A stretch of 22,628 bases of DNA from an uncultured Eubacteriales bacterium (GCA_900547975.1 URIX01000031.1:1-22628); one strand, 5' to 3'. Counted from the first letter of the stretch, positions 13,347-21,490 are shown. Translations and numbers: made by a program. The notes: generated by a model from the letters alone, not told the origin.

Positions 13347-15992
13347 ATGGGCAAAAAATACGTTTATCAGTTTGCCGAAGGCAATGCAAAAATGCGTGAA
13401 CTTCTCGGCGGCAAAGGCGCAAACCTCGCAGAAATGACCAACATCGGTCTTCCTGTTCCGTTCGGTTTCACCATCACTACCGAGGCTTGCACTCAGTACT
13501 ATGAGGACGGCAGACAAATCAACGACGACATCAAAGCGGAAATTATGGAAAACATCACCAAACTCGAAAATCAAGCGGGTATGAAATTCGGTGATAAAGA
13601 AAATCCTCTTCTCGTTTCCGTTCGCTCGGGCGCAAGAGCGTCTATGCCCGGTATGATGGACACAATCCTCAACCTCGGTCTCAACGACGACGTTGTGGAA
13701 GTCTTGGCAAAGAAATCCGGCAACCCCAGATGGGCTTGGGACTGTTACAGACGTTTTATCCAAATGTTCTCCGACGTCGTTATGGAAGTCGGCAAGAAAT
13801 ACTTCGAGGCTCTCATTGACGAACTCAAGGAAAGAAAAGGCGTCACCTACGACGTCGAACTCACCGCAGACGACCTCAAAGAACTCGCAGGCAAATTCAA
13901 AGCAGAGTATCAAGCAAAGATCGGCAAACCTTTCCCGTCCGATCCGAAGGAACAACTCTTCGAGGCTATCAAAGCGGTCTTCCGTTCTTGGGACAACCCG
14001 CGCGCGAACATCTATCGTATGGACCACGACATTCCCTACAGTTGGGGTACTGCGGTCAACGTTCAAATGATGGCATTCGGCAATATGGGCGACGATTGCG
14101 GCACGGGCGTCGCATTTACGCGTAACCCCGCAACCGGCGAACCCGGTCTTATGGGCGAGTTCCTTATGAACGCACAAGGCGAAGACGTCGTCGCAGGCGT
14201 CCGCACCCCGATGCCTATCTCTCAAATGGCAGAAGTTCTTCCGGAAGTCTACACACAATTCCAAGAAGTCTGCAAGATTTTGGAAAATCATTACAGAGAT
14301 ATGCAAGATATGGAATTCACCATCCAGCAAAAGAAACTCTATATGCTTCAAACCAGAAACGGTAAGCGTACCGCGGCGGCGGCAATCCGCATCGCTTGCG
14401 ACCTCATCGACGAGGGTATGATCACCGAACAAGAAGCACTTTTGCAAATCGACGCAAAGACTCTCGATATGTTGCTCCACCCGCAATTCGACGCAAAAGC
14501 ACTCAAAGAAGCAGACAAGGCAGACGTTGTCGGCAAAGGTATTGCGGCTTCCCCGGGCGCAGCGGCAGGCACGATCGTCTTCACGGCTGAGGACGCTGTA
14601 AGAGAAGGCAAGGCAGGCAAGAAAGTCGTCCTCGTCAGACTCGAAACTTCACCCGAAGACATCGAAGGTATGAAATATGCACAAGGCATTCTCACCGTTC
14701 GCGGCGGTCAAACCTCTCACGCGGCGGTCGTTGCTCGCGGTATGGGTACTTGCTGCGTATCCGGTTGCGGCGACATCAAGATGCACGAAGAAGAAAAGTA
14801 TTTCGAACTCGCAGGCAAGACGTTCCGCGAAGGCGACGGTCTTTCCCTCGACGGTTCTACGGGCAACATCTACGACACCATCATCAAGACCGTTCCCGCA
14901 GACCCCAACAGCGGCTACTTCGGAAGAATTATGAAACTCGCCGACAAGTATAAAGCACTCGGCGTTCGCACCAACGCGGATACCCCCGCAGACGCACAAA
15001 GAGCGGCTGAGCTCGGCGCACAAGGTATCGGCCTCGTTCGTACCGAACATATGTTCTTCGGTCCTGGCAGAATCGAAAAATTCCGCGAAATGATCTGCTC
15101 CGAAACCGTCGAAGAACGCGTCAAAGCACTCGACGCAATCGAGCCTATGCAACAAGCAGACTTCGAAGGTCTTATGGAAGCCCTCAAAGGTATGCCTGTT
15201 ACAATCCGTTTCTTGGATCCGCCGCTTCACGAGTTCGTTCCCACCGAGGAAAAGGACATCGAAGCACTTGCAAAAGCGCAGGGCAAATCCGTATCCGAAA
15301 TCAAGATCCTTTGCGACAGTTTGCACGAGTTCAACCCGATGATGGGTCACAGAGGTTGCCGTTTGGCAGTCACTTATCCCGAAATCGCCGTTATGCAAAC
15401 CAAAGCGGTTATCAAAGCGGCTATCAACGTCCAAAAACGTCATCCCGATTGGACCGTTATGCCCGAAATTATGATTCCGCTCGTCGGCGAAGTCAAAGAG
15501 TTGAAGTACTGCAAGAAGACGGTCGTCGAAACCGCTGACGCAGTCATCAAAGAAAGCGGCGTTGACCTCAAATACGAAGTCGGCACGATGATCGAAATCC
15601 CCAGAGCGGCTCTCACAGCGGACGAAATCGCAACCGAGGCAGACTTCTTCTGCTTCGGCACGAACGACCTCACTCAAATGACGTTCGGCTTCAGCCGTGA
15701 CGACGCAGGCAAGTTCTTGCCCAGTTACTATCAAGCAAAGATTTACGAATCCGATCCGTTTGCACGTCTTGACACGGTCGGCGTCGGCAAACTTATGAAG
15801 ATGGCGGTCACGCTCGGCAGAGGCGCAAACAATCATTTGCATTGCGGAATCTGCGGCGAACACGGCGGTGATCCTTCGTCAATCGAATTCTGCCACGAAA
15901 TCGGACTTGACTATGTATCTTGCTCGCCCTTCCGCGTACCTATCGCACGTCTTGCGGCAGCACAGGCGAACATCCGTAATCCGAGGGCGTAA
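13347..15992 (+). CDS. ppdK: Pyruvate, phosphate dikinase
   Basis: PPDK (881 aa, usual length about 875-890) interconverts pyruvate, ATP and phosphate with phosphoenolpyruvate, AMP and pyrophosphate. In anaerobic Firmicutes it works in glycolysis or gluconeogenesis in the cytoplasm. The N-terminal ATP-grasp domain begins FAEGNAKMRELLGGKGANLA and contains SVRSGARASMPGMMDTILNLG. The swivelling phosphohistidine domain carries GGQTSHAAVVARGMG with catalytic His458. The C-terminal PEP/pyruvate TIM barrel ends with LHCGICGEHGGDPSSIEF, which supplies the catalytic cysteine (C833/C836 region). All signature motifs are intact. A perfect AGGAGG lies 8 nt before the ATG. The gene is monocistronic, with its own promoter and terminator. 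Its codon use is strongly biased (GGC, AAA, CTC, GTC), as expected for a highly expressed gene. Confidence 0.98.
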   Translation: MGKKYVYQFAEGNAKMRELLGGKGANLAEMTNIGLPVPFGFTITTEACTQYYEDGRQINDDIKAEIMENITKLENQAGMKFGDKENPLLVSVRSGARASMPGMMDTILNLGLNDDVVEVLAKKSGNPRWAWDCYRRFIQMFSDVVMEVGKKYFEALIDELKERKGVTYDVELTADDLKELAGKFKAEYQAKIGKPFPSDPKEQLFEAIKAVFRSWDNPRANIYRMDHDIPYSWGTAVNVQMMAFGNMGDDCGTGVAFTRNPATGEPGLMGEFLMNAQGEDVVAGVRTPMPISQMAEVLPEVYTQFQEVCKILENHYRDMQDMEFTIQQKKLYMLQTRNGKRTAAAAIRIACDLIDEGMITEQEALLQIDAKTLDMLLHPQFDAKALKEADKADVVGKGIAASPGAAAGTIVFTAEDAVREGKAGKKVVLVRLETSPEDIEGMKYAQGILTVRGGQTSHAAVVARGMGTCCVSGCGDIKMHEEEKYFELAGKTFREGDGLSLDGSTGNIYDTIIKTVPADPNSGYFGRIMKLADKYKALGVRTNADTPADAQRAAELGAQGIGLVRTEHMFFGPGRIEKFREMICSETVEERVKALDAIEPMQQADFEGLMEALKGMPVTIRFLDPPLHEFVPTEEKDIEALAKAQGKSVSEIKILCDSLHEFNPMMGHRGCRLAVTYPEIAVMQTKAVIKAAINVQKRHPDWTVMPEIMIPLVGEVKELKYCKKTVVETADAVIKESGVDLKYEVGTMIEIPRAALTADEIATEADFFCFGTNDLTQMTFGFSRDDAGKFLPSYYQAKIYESDPFARLDTVGVGKLMKMAVTLGRGANNHLHCGICGEHGGDPSSIEFCHEIGLDYVSCSPFRVPIARLAAAQANIRNPRA

Positions 15993-16043
15993 GCTTTTGA
16001 CGGAAAACGGTTAAATTCCGGCATTCTAATACTGAATTTTAAG

Positions 16044-16081
16044 AAAAACAGCCATTCTCGTTTGAGTTTGGCTGTTTTTTT
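16044..16081 (+). terminator. Rho-independent terminator of ppdK
   Basis: AAAAACAGCCA (16044-16054) pairs with TGGCTGTTTTT, and an inner CTC-GTTT-GAG stem continues it after a TT/TT internal loop. A T-run (16075-16081) follows. It lies about 55 nt downstream of the ppdK stop. Confidence 0.9.
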
Positions 16082-16252
16082 ACTCTACTGAAAGCGGTCG
16101 AAAATCGGGAAATGTGCTAAAATAGCGGGGTGGTTCCTCAAATGTTACATTTTTCCATATATAGTTTTCGGTGTTTTTGAAACAGTTTTGTTATGAATTT
16201 TGATGTTTTTTATAATTTGTGTTGAACTGATTTTGTATCGTTTTTTGTTAAA

Positions 16253-16292
16253 AGGCGTATGCTTGTCTCGTTTAAAAGACAAGCATACGCCT
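16253..16292. repeat. Isolated 16-bp perfect inverted repeat
   Basis: AGGCGTATGCTTGTCT (16253-16268) and its exact inverse complement (16277-16292) surround an 8-nt loop, CGTTTAAA. Neither side is followed by a T-run in the direction needed for termination. It is not part of any recognised gene. It may be an operator, an RNA structure or a small mobile repeat. Confidence 0.7.
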
Positions 16293-16367
16293 AAATGCCA
16301 TTTAAGGGTGAACGTTGTTTTAGTTTTTATTTTTTTCCCCGCAAAAAAGTCTTCATCTTTGTAAAAT

Positions 16368-16425
16368 CTTAATACCTTTTGCAACAATCCTAATCCTTTC
16401 TTTATGGAAAAGAAAATATTATAAT
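16368..16425 (+). promoter_or_regulatory. Promoter of the ktr-kdp operon with upstream direct repeats
   Basis: A perfect TATAAT (16420-16425) lies about 27 nt before the ktrB ATG, but 17 nt upstream of it there is only TTTCTT, a very poor -35 box. Two similar decamers, TTAATACCTTT (16369-16379) and CTAATCCTTTC (16390-16400), lie 21 nt apart on the same face of the helix, the second covering the -35 position. That arrangement is common for activators of the OmpR/KdpE family. The downstream KdpE-like regulator is the obvious candidate, by inference. Confidence 0.5.
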
Positions 16426-16451
16426 ACCGATAAACATAATCGAGGTTTAGT

Positions 16452-17780
16452 ATGCGAGCAATAAAAAGGAAACTATCATCCTTTCAGATAATATTATTAG
16501 GATTCGCAGGAGTTATTTTGCTCGGCGCTTTTCTATTGGCATTGCCGATTTCTTCAAAAACTCACGAATGGACCTCGTTTATCGACGCTCTTTTTACTTC
16601 GACGTCCGCCGTATGCGTAACGGGACTTATCGTGTTCGATACGGCAACGCACTGGACGATATTCGGGCAAGTCGTTATATTGTTACTTATTCAAATCGGC
16701 GGCATGGGCGTTGTTACTATTGCAGTCTCTCTCGCCGTTATTTCGGGCAAAAAAATCGGGTTATTCAGCCGCGAAACGATGAAAAACGCGATTTCCGCGC
16801 CAAATGTAAGCGGTATAGTCCGCCTGACCGGATTTATAATCAAGGGGATTTTTTTGATTGAACTTATCGGCGCTCTTGTTATGATGCCTGTATTTTGTAT
16901 AGATTACGGCGCAGAAGGTATTTGGCTGTCGATTTTCCATTCCGTGTCGGCGTTCTGCAACGCAGGATTCGATATTATGGGGACGAAAAGCGGAGAATTT
17001 ACGTCTATCACTCACTATTCCGCACAACCCGTCATCAATATTACGATTATGTTGCTGATTATTATCGGCGGTATCGGTTTTTTGGTATGGGAGGATGTTT
17101 GCAAAAACAAGTGGCGAATAAAAGAATATCGCACGCAAAGCAAAGTGGTATTGATTGTCACCGCCGTGCTTATTGTTTTGCCCGCAATATACTTCTTCTT
17201 TTTTGAATTCGGAGATATGCCTGTCGGCAAGCGAATACTTGCTTCTTTGTTTCAATCGGTAACGCCGAGAACGGCAGGGTTTAATACGGTAGATCTTACG
17301 GCAATCAGCGATACTGGATTATACCTGATGATTATTCTTATGTTGATAGGCGGGTCGCCCGGTTCGACGGCCGGCGGTATGAAAACGACGACGATAGCGG
17401 TTTTATTCTCTTCCGCTTTCTCCGTATTCAGAAAAAAAGACAATGCGGAACTTATGAAACGAAGCGTCGACGATGGAACTGTTAAAACGGCTTCGGCAAT
17501 ATTTATGATGTACATAACTCTGTTCTTATTTGGAGGAATGGCTATAAGCGCAATTGAAAATCTACCTATAACGTCCTGTCTTTTCGAAACCGCATCCGCT
17601 GTCGGCACGGTAGGACTTACGCTCGGAATTACCCCGACGCTCGGAATCGCATCCAAATTGATTTTGATCATCTTGATGTTTTTCGGACGCGTAGGCGGAT
17701 TGACATTGATATATGCCGCTTTCGGCACAAATAAAAAACAAGTGGCAAAATTGCCGACGGATACAATCGCAGTCGGTTAA
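16452..17780 (+). CDS. ktrB: KtrB/TrkH-family potassium channel-transporter subunit
   Basis: This is a 442-aa membrane protein of the KtrB/TrkH family, which translocates K+ (often Na+-coupled) across the cytoplasmic membrane as a dimer gated by the RCK protein KtrA. The four pseudo-repeated pore loops are visible, each with its filter glycine: Gly58 (CVTGLIVFD), Gly172 (FCNAGFDIMG), Gly276 (TPRTAGFNTVD) and Gly388 (AVGTVGLTLG). The conserved segment GGSPGSTAGGMKTTT follows the third pore. Length matches KtrB (about 445 aa) rather than the longer TrkH proteins. GAGG lies 6 nt upstream of the ATG. ktrA follows after 12 nt, making them one transcriptional unit. The sequence is more AT-rich than the addBA genes. 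Confidence 0.95.
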   Translation: MRAIKRKLSSFQIILLGFAGVILLGAFLLALPISSKTHEWTSFIDALFTSTSAVCVTGLIVFDTATHWTIFGQVVILLLIQIGGMGVVTIAVSLAVISGKKIGLFSRETMKNAISAPNVSGIVRLTGFIIKGIFLIELIGALVMMPVFCIDYGAEGIWLSIFHSVSAFCNAGFDIMGTKSGEFTSITHYSAQPVINITIMLLIIIGGIGFLVWEDVCKNKWRIKEYRTQSKVVLIVTAVLIVLPAIYFFFFEFGDMPVGKRILASLFQSVTPRTAGFNTVDLTAISDTGLYLMIILMLIGGSPGSTAGGMKTTTIAVLFSSAFSVFRKKDNAELMKRSVDDGTVKTASAIFMMYITLFLFGGMAISAIENLPITSCLFETASAVGTVGLTLGITPTLGIASKLILIILMFFGRVGGLTLIYAAFGTNKKQVAKLPTDTIAVG

Positions 17781-17792
17781 GGAGGTTTTTAT

Positions 17793-18446
17793 ATGAAAAC
17801 AAAATCCATTTTATTGATAGGTCTCGGAAGATTCGGAAAATATATTGCGATGAAATTGCACGAATTAGGACACGAAATCATGGCGATCGACGAAAACGAA
17901 GAAAGGATAAACGATGCTATGCCCTATGTAACCAACGGGTTAATCGGCGATAGCACAAACGAATCGTTGCTAAAATCGCTGGGCGTAAAAAACTATGACG
18001 TATGCATCGTAACTATCGGCGGCAACTTTCAAAGCTCTCTTGAAACGACCTGTTTGTTAAAAGAATTGGGCGCGAACAAGGTTGTGTCGCGCGCCGAACA
18101 GGACGTTCAAGCAAAATTTCTTCTGCGTAACGGTGCAGACGAAATCATTTATCCCGAAAAACAACTTGCAATTTGGACAGCGATACGTTATAGCTCAGAC
18201 CACATTCTCGATTATATAGAGTTATCCGACTCATGTTCTATTTTCGAAGTCTCCGTACCGAGAAATTGGATAGGCAAGACTATAGGCGAAATCGATATAA
18301 GAAAAAAATACAACATAAATATAATTGCAACAAAAGCAAACGGAAAAATAAACGCTGTCTTAACGCCGGAAACAATGCTTTCGCAAGATATGTCTTTGCT
18401 TGTTCTTGGCGAGTATAAATTTATCAAAAAGTGTTTTGAAATATAA
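17793..18446 (+). CDS. ktrA: KtrA/TrkA-type potassium uptake regulatory subunit
   Basis: This 217-aa cytoplasmic RCK protein gates KtrB. The N-terminal Rossmann RCK_N domain starts with the nucleotide-binding GLGRFG (Gly10, Gly12, Gly15) and an acidic residue after the second strand (Asp33), as in proteins that bind NAD(H) or ATP/ADP. The C-terminal RCK_C domain (about 135-217), with motifs such as VPRNWIGKTIGEIDIR, is of the kind that binds c-di-AMP in several Firmicute KtrA proteins. That is established for the family but not shown here. AGGAGG precedes the ATG at good spacing. The gene lies 12 nt after ktrB and is followed one base later by a small ORF. Confidence 0.95.
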   Translation: MKTKSILLIGLGRFGKYIAMKLHELGHEIMAIDENEERINDAMPYVTNGLIGDSTNESLLKSLGVKNYDVCIVTIGGNFQSSLETTCLLKELGANKVVSRAEQDVQAKFLLRNGADEIIYPEKQLAIWTAIRYSSDHILDYIELSDSCSIFEVSVPRNWIGKTIGEIDIRKKYNINIIATKANGKINAVLTPETMLSQDMSLLVLGEYKFIKKCFEI

Positions 18447-18447
18447 G

Positions 18448-18639
18448 ATGTCGGATATTATGTTTGTGCTATTGGCACTTCTTGCAATCGCTATCGGTTT
18501 TGTCGTGATGATACAACTCGATAAGTACCTATATAGGACTAGTGTCCGAAAGAACAATGCGAAATCGACTGTTTGCATAAGGGTCAAAGACAAAAAAAGA
18601 AAAACCGGTAGAGTTTATTGTCTGTTCAAAAGAATGTAG
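18448..18639 (+). CDS. Small single-pass membrane protein, 63 aa, in the ktr-kdp operon
   Basis: Starting at the ATG one base after the ktrA stop, this frame encodes a 63-residue protein. It has one hydrophobic segment (about residues 5-22, MFVLLALLAIAIGFVVMI) followed by a strongly basic cytoplasmic-type tail rich in Lys and Arg (CIRVKDKKRKTGRVY). It resembles no family I can name. Small membrane proteins such as KdpF accompany other K+ systems but are shorter and lack such a tail. Its tight placement between ktrA and the kinase gene suggests co-expression and a role in the transporter or the sensor complex. The longer frame starting at 18400 would overlap ktrA, so ATG 18448 is preferred. 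The ribosome site is weak, so translation may be coupled to ktrA. Confidence 0.65.
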   Translation: MSDIMFVLLALLAIAIGFVVMIQLDKYLYRTSVRKNNAKSTVCIRVKDKKRKTGRVYCLFKRM

Positions 18640-18668
18640 TTGTAGGATTTAGTAACCGATGTTATTAT
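18640..18668 (+). promoter_or_regulatory. Possible internal promoter before the kinase gene
   Basis: TTGTAG (18640-18645) and TATTAT (18663-18668) are spaced by 17 nt in the only sizeable gap of the operon. Transcription would begin near 18675, just before the AGGAGG (18677-18682). It could give basal expression of the two-component system independent of ktrB. Confidence 0.45.
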
Positions 18669-18688
18669 ATAAAAAAAGGAGGTAGAAT

Positions 18689-20659
18689 TTGTCAGACAAT
18701 CGCAATAAAAATACAGACAAAAATGCCGAACATATTTTGGTTTGTATATCCTCATCGCCTTCGAATACGAAAATAATACAAACGGCATCATCCATGGCAA
18801 AAGCGTTCGGCGCAATGTTTTCCGCATTGTACATAAAAACGCCATCCGCTGCATCATTGGAGTCAAAAGACAAAGAGCGATTGCTTTCCAATATACATTT
18901 TGCAGAAGAATGCGGAGCATCCGTCACTACGGTATGCGGTGACGATATTCCTTTTCAAATTGCGGAATATGCACGTCTTTCAGGCGTTACAAAAATAGTG
19001 ATCGGAAGAAGCGTTGTAAACAAAAAACGTTTAGCTTTGCAGCCCACTTTGACGGAAAAACTAATATCTCTCGCCCCAAATGTCGATATACATATTATAC
19101 CCGACAGCGATGCCGTTCTGCCCAAAGGAAAGGCAAAAGTCTTTGAAAAGCCGGCATTTTTCAAAATTGTAAAGGGGGTAATCGTTTCGACAATAGTGCT
19201 TTCGATTGCAACGCTTCTCGGTTATATATTCTCAAAATTCGGCTTTACCGATGCAAACATTATAACCGTTTATATGCTCGGAATTCTCATCACCGCCATA
19301 TTGACCGAAAGCAAGATTTGTTGGGTGCTATCCTCTGTCGTGAGTGTATTGCTCTTTAATTTTTTGTTTACAGAACCAAGGTTTTCGCTGTTAGCGTACG
19401 GCAACGGATATCCCGTTACTTTTGTGATTATGCTCGTTGCATCTCTTGTTATAGGCGGCACGGCGGAAAAACTTAAAACGCGTGAACGTCAGTCAACTCA
19501 AACGGCATACAGAACAAAGATTTTGTTTGATGCCAATCAGTTGATTCAACAAGCGCCCGACGAAAGTGAAATATTTTGTGTTACCGCAAATCAATTGAAA
19601 AAACTGTTAAACCGAACGGTGGTTGTATTCGATGACAAATCTCAATGTCGTTGCTCGCTTCCAATAGAAAATGACACAGTCATTGTGCCGCAAGACTGCG
19701 ATCAAATACTTCTGCAAGTCACCAAAAACAACGTAAAAGCAGGGAAGGGAACAAGCATTTTCTCTGAAAACGACTATACTTTTTACCCAATATGTAAAAA
19801 CGGAAAAAACTATGGGGCAATAGGAGTTTTTGTCGGAAACAATCCGATTGATGCCTTTGATGAAAGCATTGTAAATTCCGTGATAGGAGAATGTGCGCTC
19901 GCTGTTGACGGAATTGTAAACGCAAAAGAACGCGAACGCGCTGCAGTTTTGGCAAAAAACGAACAATTGCGCGCAAACCTGCTACGTTCCATATCGCACG
20001 ACTTGCGAACTCCGCTTACTTCCATTTCCGGGAATGCAAGCAATCTGATTTCAAACGGCAACGATATTGACGATATCACGAAAAAGCAAATCTACGAAGA
20101 TATTTATGATGATTCTCTTTGGCTTATCAATCTGGTTGAGAATTTGCTTTCCGTAACGCGACTTGAAGAAGGCAGAATGAATATAAATTTAACAACCGAA
20201 CTTGTCGGCGATGTAATCGATGAGGCACTGAAACATGTTCATGTGAAAAGCGAAAAACAAAAAATCACCGTCATCCAGCCCGACGACTTGCTTCTTGCTC
20301 AAATGGATGCCCGACTTATTGTGCAGGTTTTAATCAATCTTTTGGACAACGCTATTAAATACACGCCGTCCGATTCGCAAATTACGATTACGGCAAAAAG
20401 AAACGGAAGTATGGTTTGCATAAGCGTGGCGGATAACGGACTCGGAATTCCAGACGAACAAAAATCACGGGTGTTCGATATGTTTTATACGGGTGCAAAT
20501 AGAATTAGCGATTGTCGCCGTAGTATCGGTTTGGGGCTTTCGTTATGCAAATCAATCATAAACGCACACGGCGGAGAAATAACGATTGCCGATAACATTC
20601 CGCACGGCGCGATATTTGCCTTTACATTGCCCGTAGGAGAGGTGGAAATTCATGAATAA
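18689..20659 (+). CDS. kdpD: Short KdpD-like sensor histidine kinase (USP-4TM-HisKA-HATPase)
   Basis: This is a 656-aa sensor kinase resembling the C-terminal two-thirds of KdpD. Domains in order: a USP-like domain (about 14-140), four membrane segments of the DUF4118 type (about 162-253), a GAF-like linker (about 280-410), HisKA with phospho-acceptor His437 in SISHDLRTPL, and an HATPase with Asn554 (LLDNAIKYT), ADNGLGIP and SIGLGLSL. The N-terminal KdpD domain (about 200-350 aa with its Walker boxes) is missing: the ribosome site AGGAGG (18677-18682) is followed 6 nt later by the TTG start, so the gene is complete, not broken. Residues 21-48 match SxS-x20-F(S/T)AxY, the c-di-AMP motif reported for S. 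aureus KdpD. It overlaps kdpE by 8 nt. Confidence 0.9.
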   Translation: MSDNRNKNTDKNAEHILVCISSSPSNTKIIQTASSMAKAFGAMFSALYIKTPSAASLESKDKERLLSNIHFAEECGASVTTVCGDDIPFQIAEYARLSGVTKIVIGRSVVNKKRLALQPTLTEKLISLAPNVDIHIIPDSDAVLPKGKAKVFEKPAFFKIVKGVIVSTIVLSIATLLGYIFSKFGFTDANIITVYMLGILITAILTESKICWVLSSVVSVLLFNFLFTEPRFSLLAYGNGYPVTFVIMLVASLVIGGTAEKLKTRERQSTQTAYRTKILFDANQLIQQAPDESEIFCVTANQLKKLLNRTVVVFDDKSQCRCSLPIENDTVIVPQDCDQILLQVTKNNVKAGKGTSIFSENDYTFYPICKNGKNYGAIGVFVGNNPIDAFDESIVNSVIGECALAVDGIVNAKERERAAVLAKNEQLRANLLRSISHDLRTPLTSISGNASNLISNGNDIDDITKKQIYEDIYDDSLWLINLVENLLSVTRLEEGRMNINLTTELVGDVIDEALKHVHVKSEKQKITVIQPDDLLLAQMDARLIVQVLINLLDNAIKYTPSDSQITITAKRNGSMVCISVADNGLGIPDEQKSRVFDMFYTGANRISDCRRSIGLGLSLCKSIINAHGGEITIADNIPHGAIFAFTLPVGEVEIHE

Positions 20660-21347
20660 TTTACTGATTTTAGTTGTGGAAGACGACGCACCCGTCCGTA
20701 ATCTTATCGGAACGACTTTGAAAACGCACGGTTACGATTATATTACCGCAACGAACGGAGAAAACGCCGTTATGCAAGCGTCTTCGAATAATCCGAACGT
20801 TGTTCTGCTCGATTTGGGTTTGCCGGATATAGACGGCGTGGACGTTATCAAAAAAATACGCACATGGTCGGAAATGCCGATTATAGTAATCAGCGCTCGA
20901 GCCGAAGATCAAGATAAGATTGACGCGCTCGATGCCGGGGCTGACGATTATCTGACAAAACCGTTTTCAGTACAAGAATTGCTTGCCAGAATTCGCGTCA
21001 CGGAAAGAAGATTGTCCGCAATGCAATCGGCGAACAAGTCCGAGTCGGTTTTTGTGAACGGAAATCTAAAAATAGATTACGCGGCAGGGTGCGCATATTT
21101 AAGCGATGAAGAACTCCATCTTACCCCAATCGAGTATAAATTGCTTTGTTTGCTGTCGAGAAACGTCGGAAAAGTGCTTACCCACACTTTTATTACGCAA
21201 AAAATATGGGGCGCGGCATGGGAAAGCAATATTGCATCTCTGCGTGTATTTATGGCTACTTTACGCAAAAAAATCGAACCGTCTGCCGATTCGCCGCAAT
21301 ATATTCAAACTCACGTCGGTATTGGTTACAGAATGGTAAAAGCATAG
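20652..21347 (+). CDS. kdpE: KdpE-like OmpR-family response regulator
   Basis: This is a 231-aa response regulator and partner of the kinase encoded just upstream. The receiver domain shows the acidic pocket Glu10-Asp11-Asp12, phospho-acceptor Asp54 (VVLLDLGLPD), Ser81 and Lys103 (LTKPFS). The C-terminal winged-helix DNA-binding domain (about 130-231) has the typical LTPIEYKLLCLLSRNVGKVL and ends YIQTHVGIGYRMV, with the recognition helix around ASLRVFMATLRKKI. The start ATG lies inside the end of the kinase gene (ATGAATAA overlap), preceded by GGAGAGG, so the pair is translationally coupled. Likely targets are the ktrB promoter with its direct repeats (16369-16400), inferred from context. No terminator is obvious before the next gene's promoter. 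Confidence 0.95.
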   Translation: MNNLLILVVEDDAPVRNLIGTTLKTHGYDYITATNGENAVMQASSNNPNVVLLDLGLPDIDGVDVIKKIRTWSEMPIIVISARAEDQDKIDALDAGADDYLTKPFSVQELLARIRVTERRLSAMQSANKSESVFVNGNLKIDYAAGCAYLSDEELHLTPIEYKLLCLLSRNVGKVLTHTFITQKIWGAAWESNIASLRVFMATLRKKIEPSADSPQYIQTHVGIGYRMVKA

Positions 21348-21407
21348 AGATTGGTGTGTTTTTTGTACAGTTGAAAAACATCGATTATGTCGAGTGATAA
21401 ATGGGGC

Positions 21408-21436
21408 TTGTATCTGAGCACATAAAATGGTATAAT
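21408..21436 (+). promoter_or_regulatory. Promoter of the 21491-22360 gene
   Basis: TTGTAT (21408-21413) and a perfect TATAAT (21431-21436) are separated by 17 nt. Transcription would start near 21443, exactly where a small hairpin begins: ACCGTC-GATAAG-GGCGGT (21443-21460, one G-U pair). The leader of about 48 nt has no Shine-Dalgarno near the ATG. Confidence 0.65.
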
Positions 21437-21490
21437 AATAAAACCGTCGATAAGGGCGGTACAAAACACCTTTTATAAGCGAAAAAAACT

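Larger units (their letters stand above)
15993..16396. other. Intergenic region between ppdK and ktrB
   Basis: This stretch holds the ppdK terminator (16044-16081), AT-rich sequence, and an isolated 16-bp perfect hairpin (16253-16292). Near ktrB it holds two direct repeats, CTTAATACCTTT (16368-16379) and CCTAATCCTTTC (16389-16400), 21 nt apart. No gene is supported. A lysine-rich 80-codon minus-strand frame (16387-16145) starts with TTG and runs through the hairpin, so it is probably not coding. Confidence 0.5.

Noticed and set aside
16145..16387. 80-codon Lys-rich minus-strand frame before ktrB
   Set aside because: TTG start and only a weak AGGA upstream. It crosses the perfect 16-bp hairpin, which would be an odd constraint on a coding sequence, and the composition is that of AT-rich noncoding DNA. 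Not fully excluded.
18400..18447. Upstream start for the small membrane protein
   Set aside because: It would overlap the end of ktrA, whereas ATG 18448 begins right after the ktrA stop and places the membrane helix at the N-terminus.
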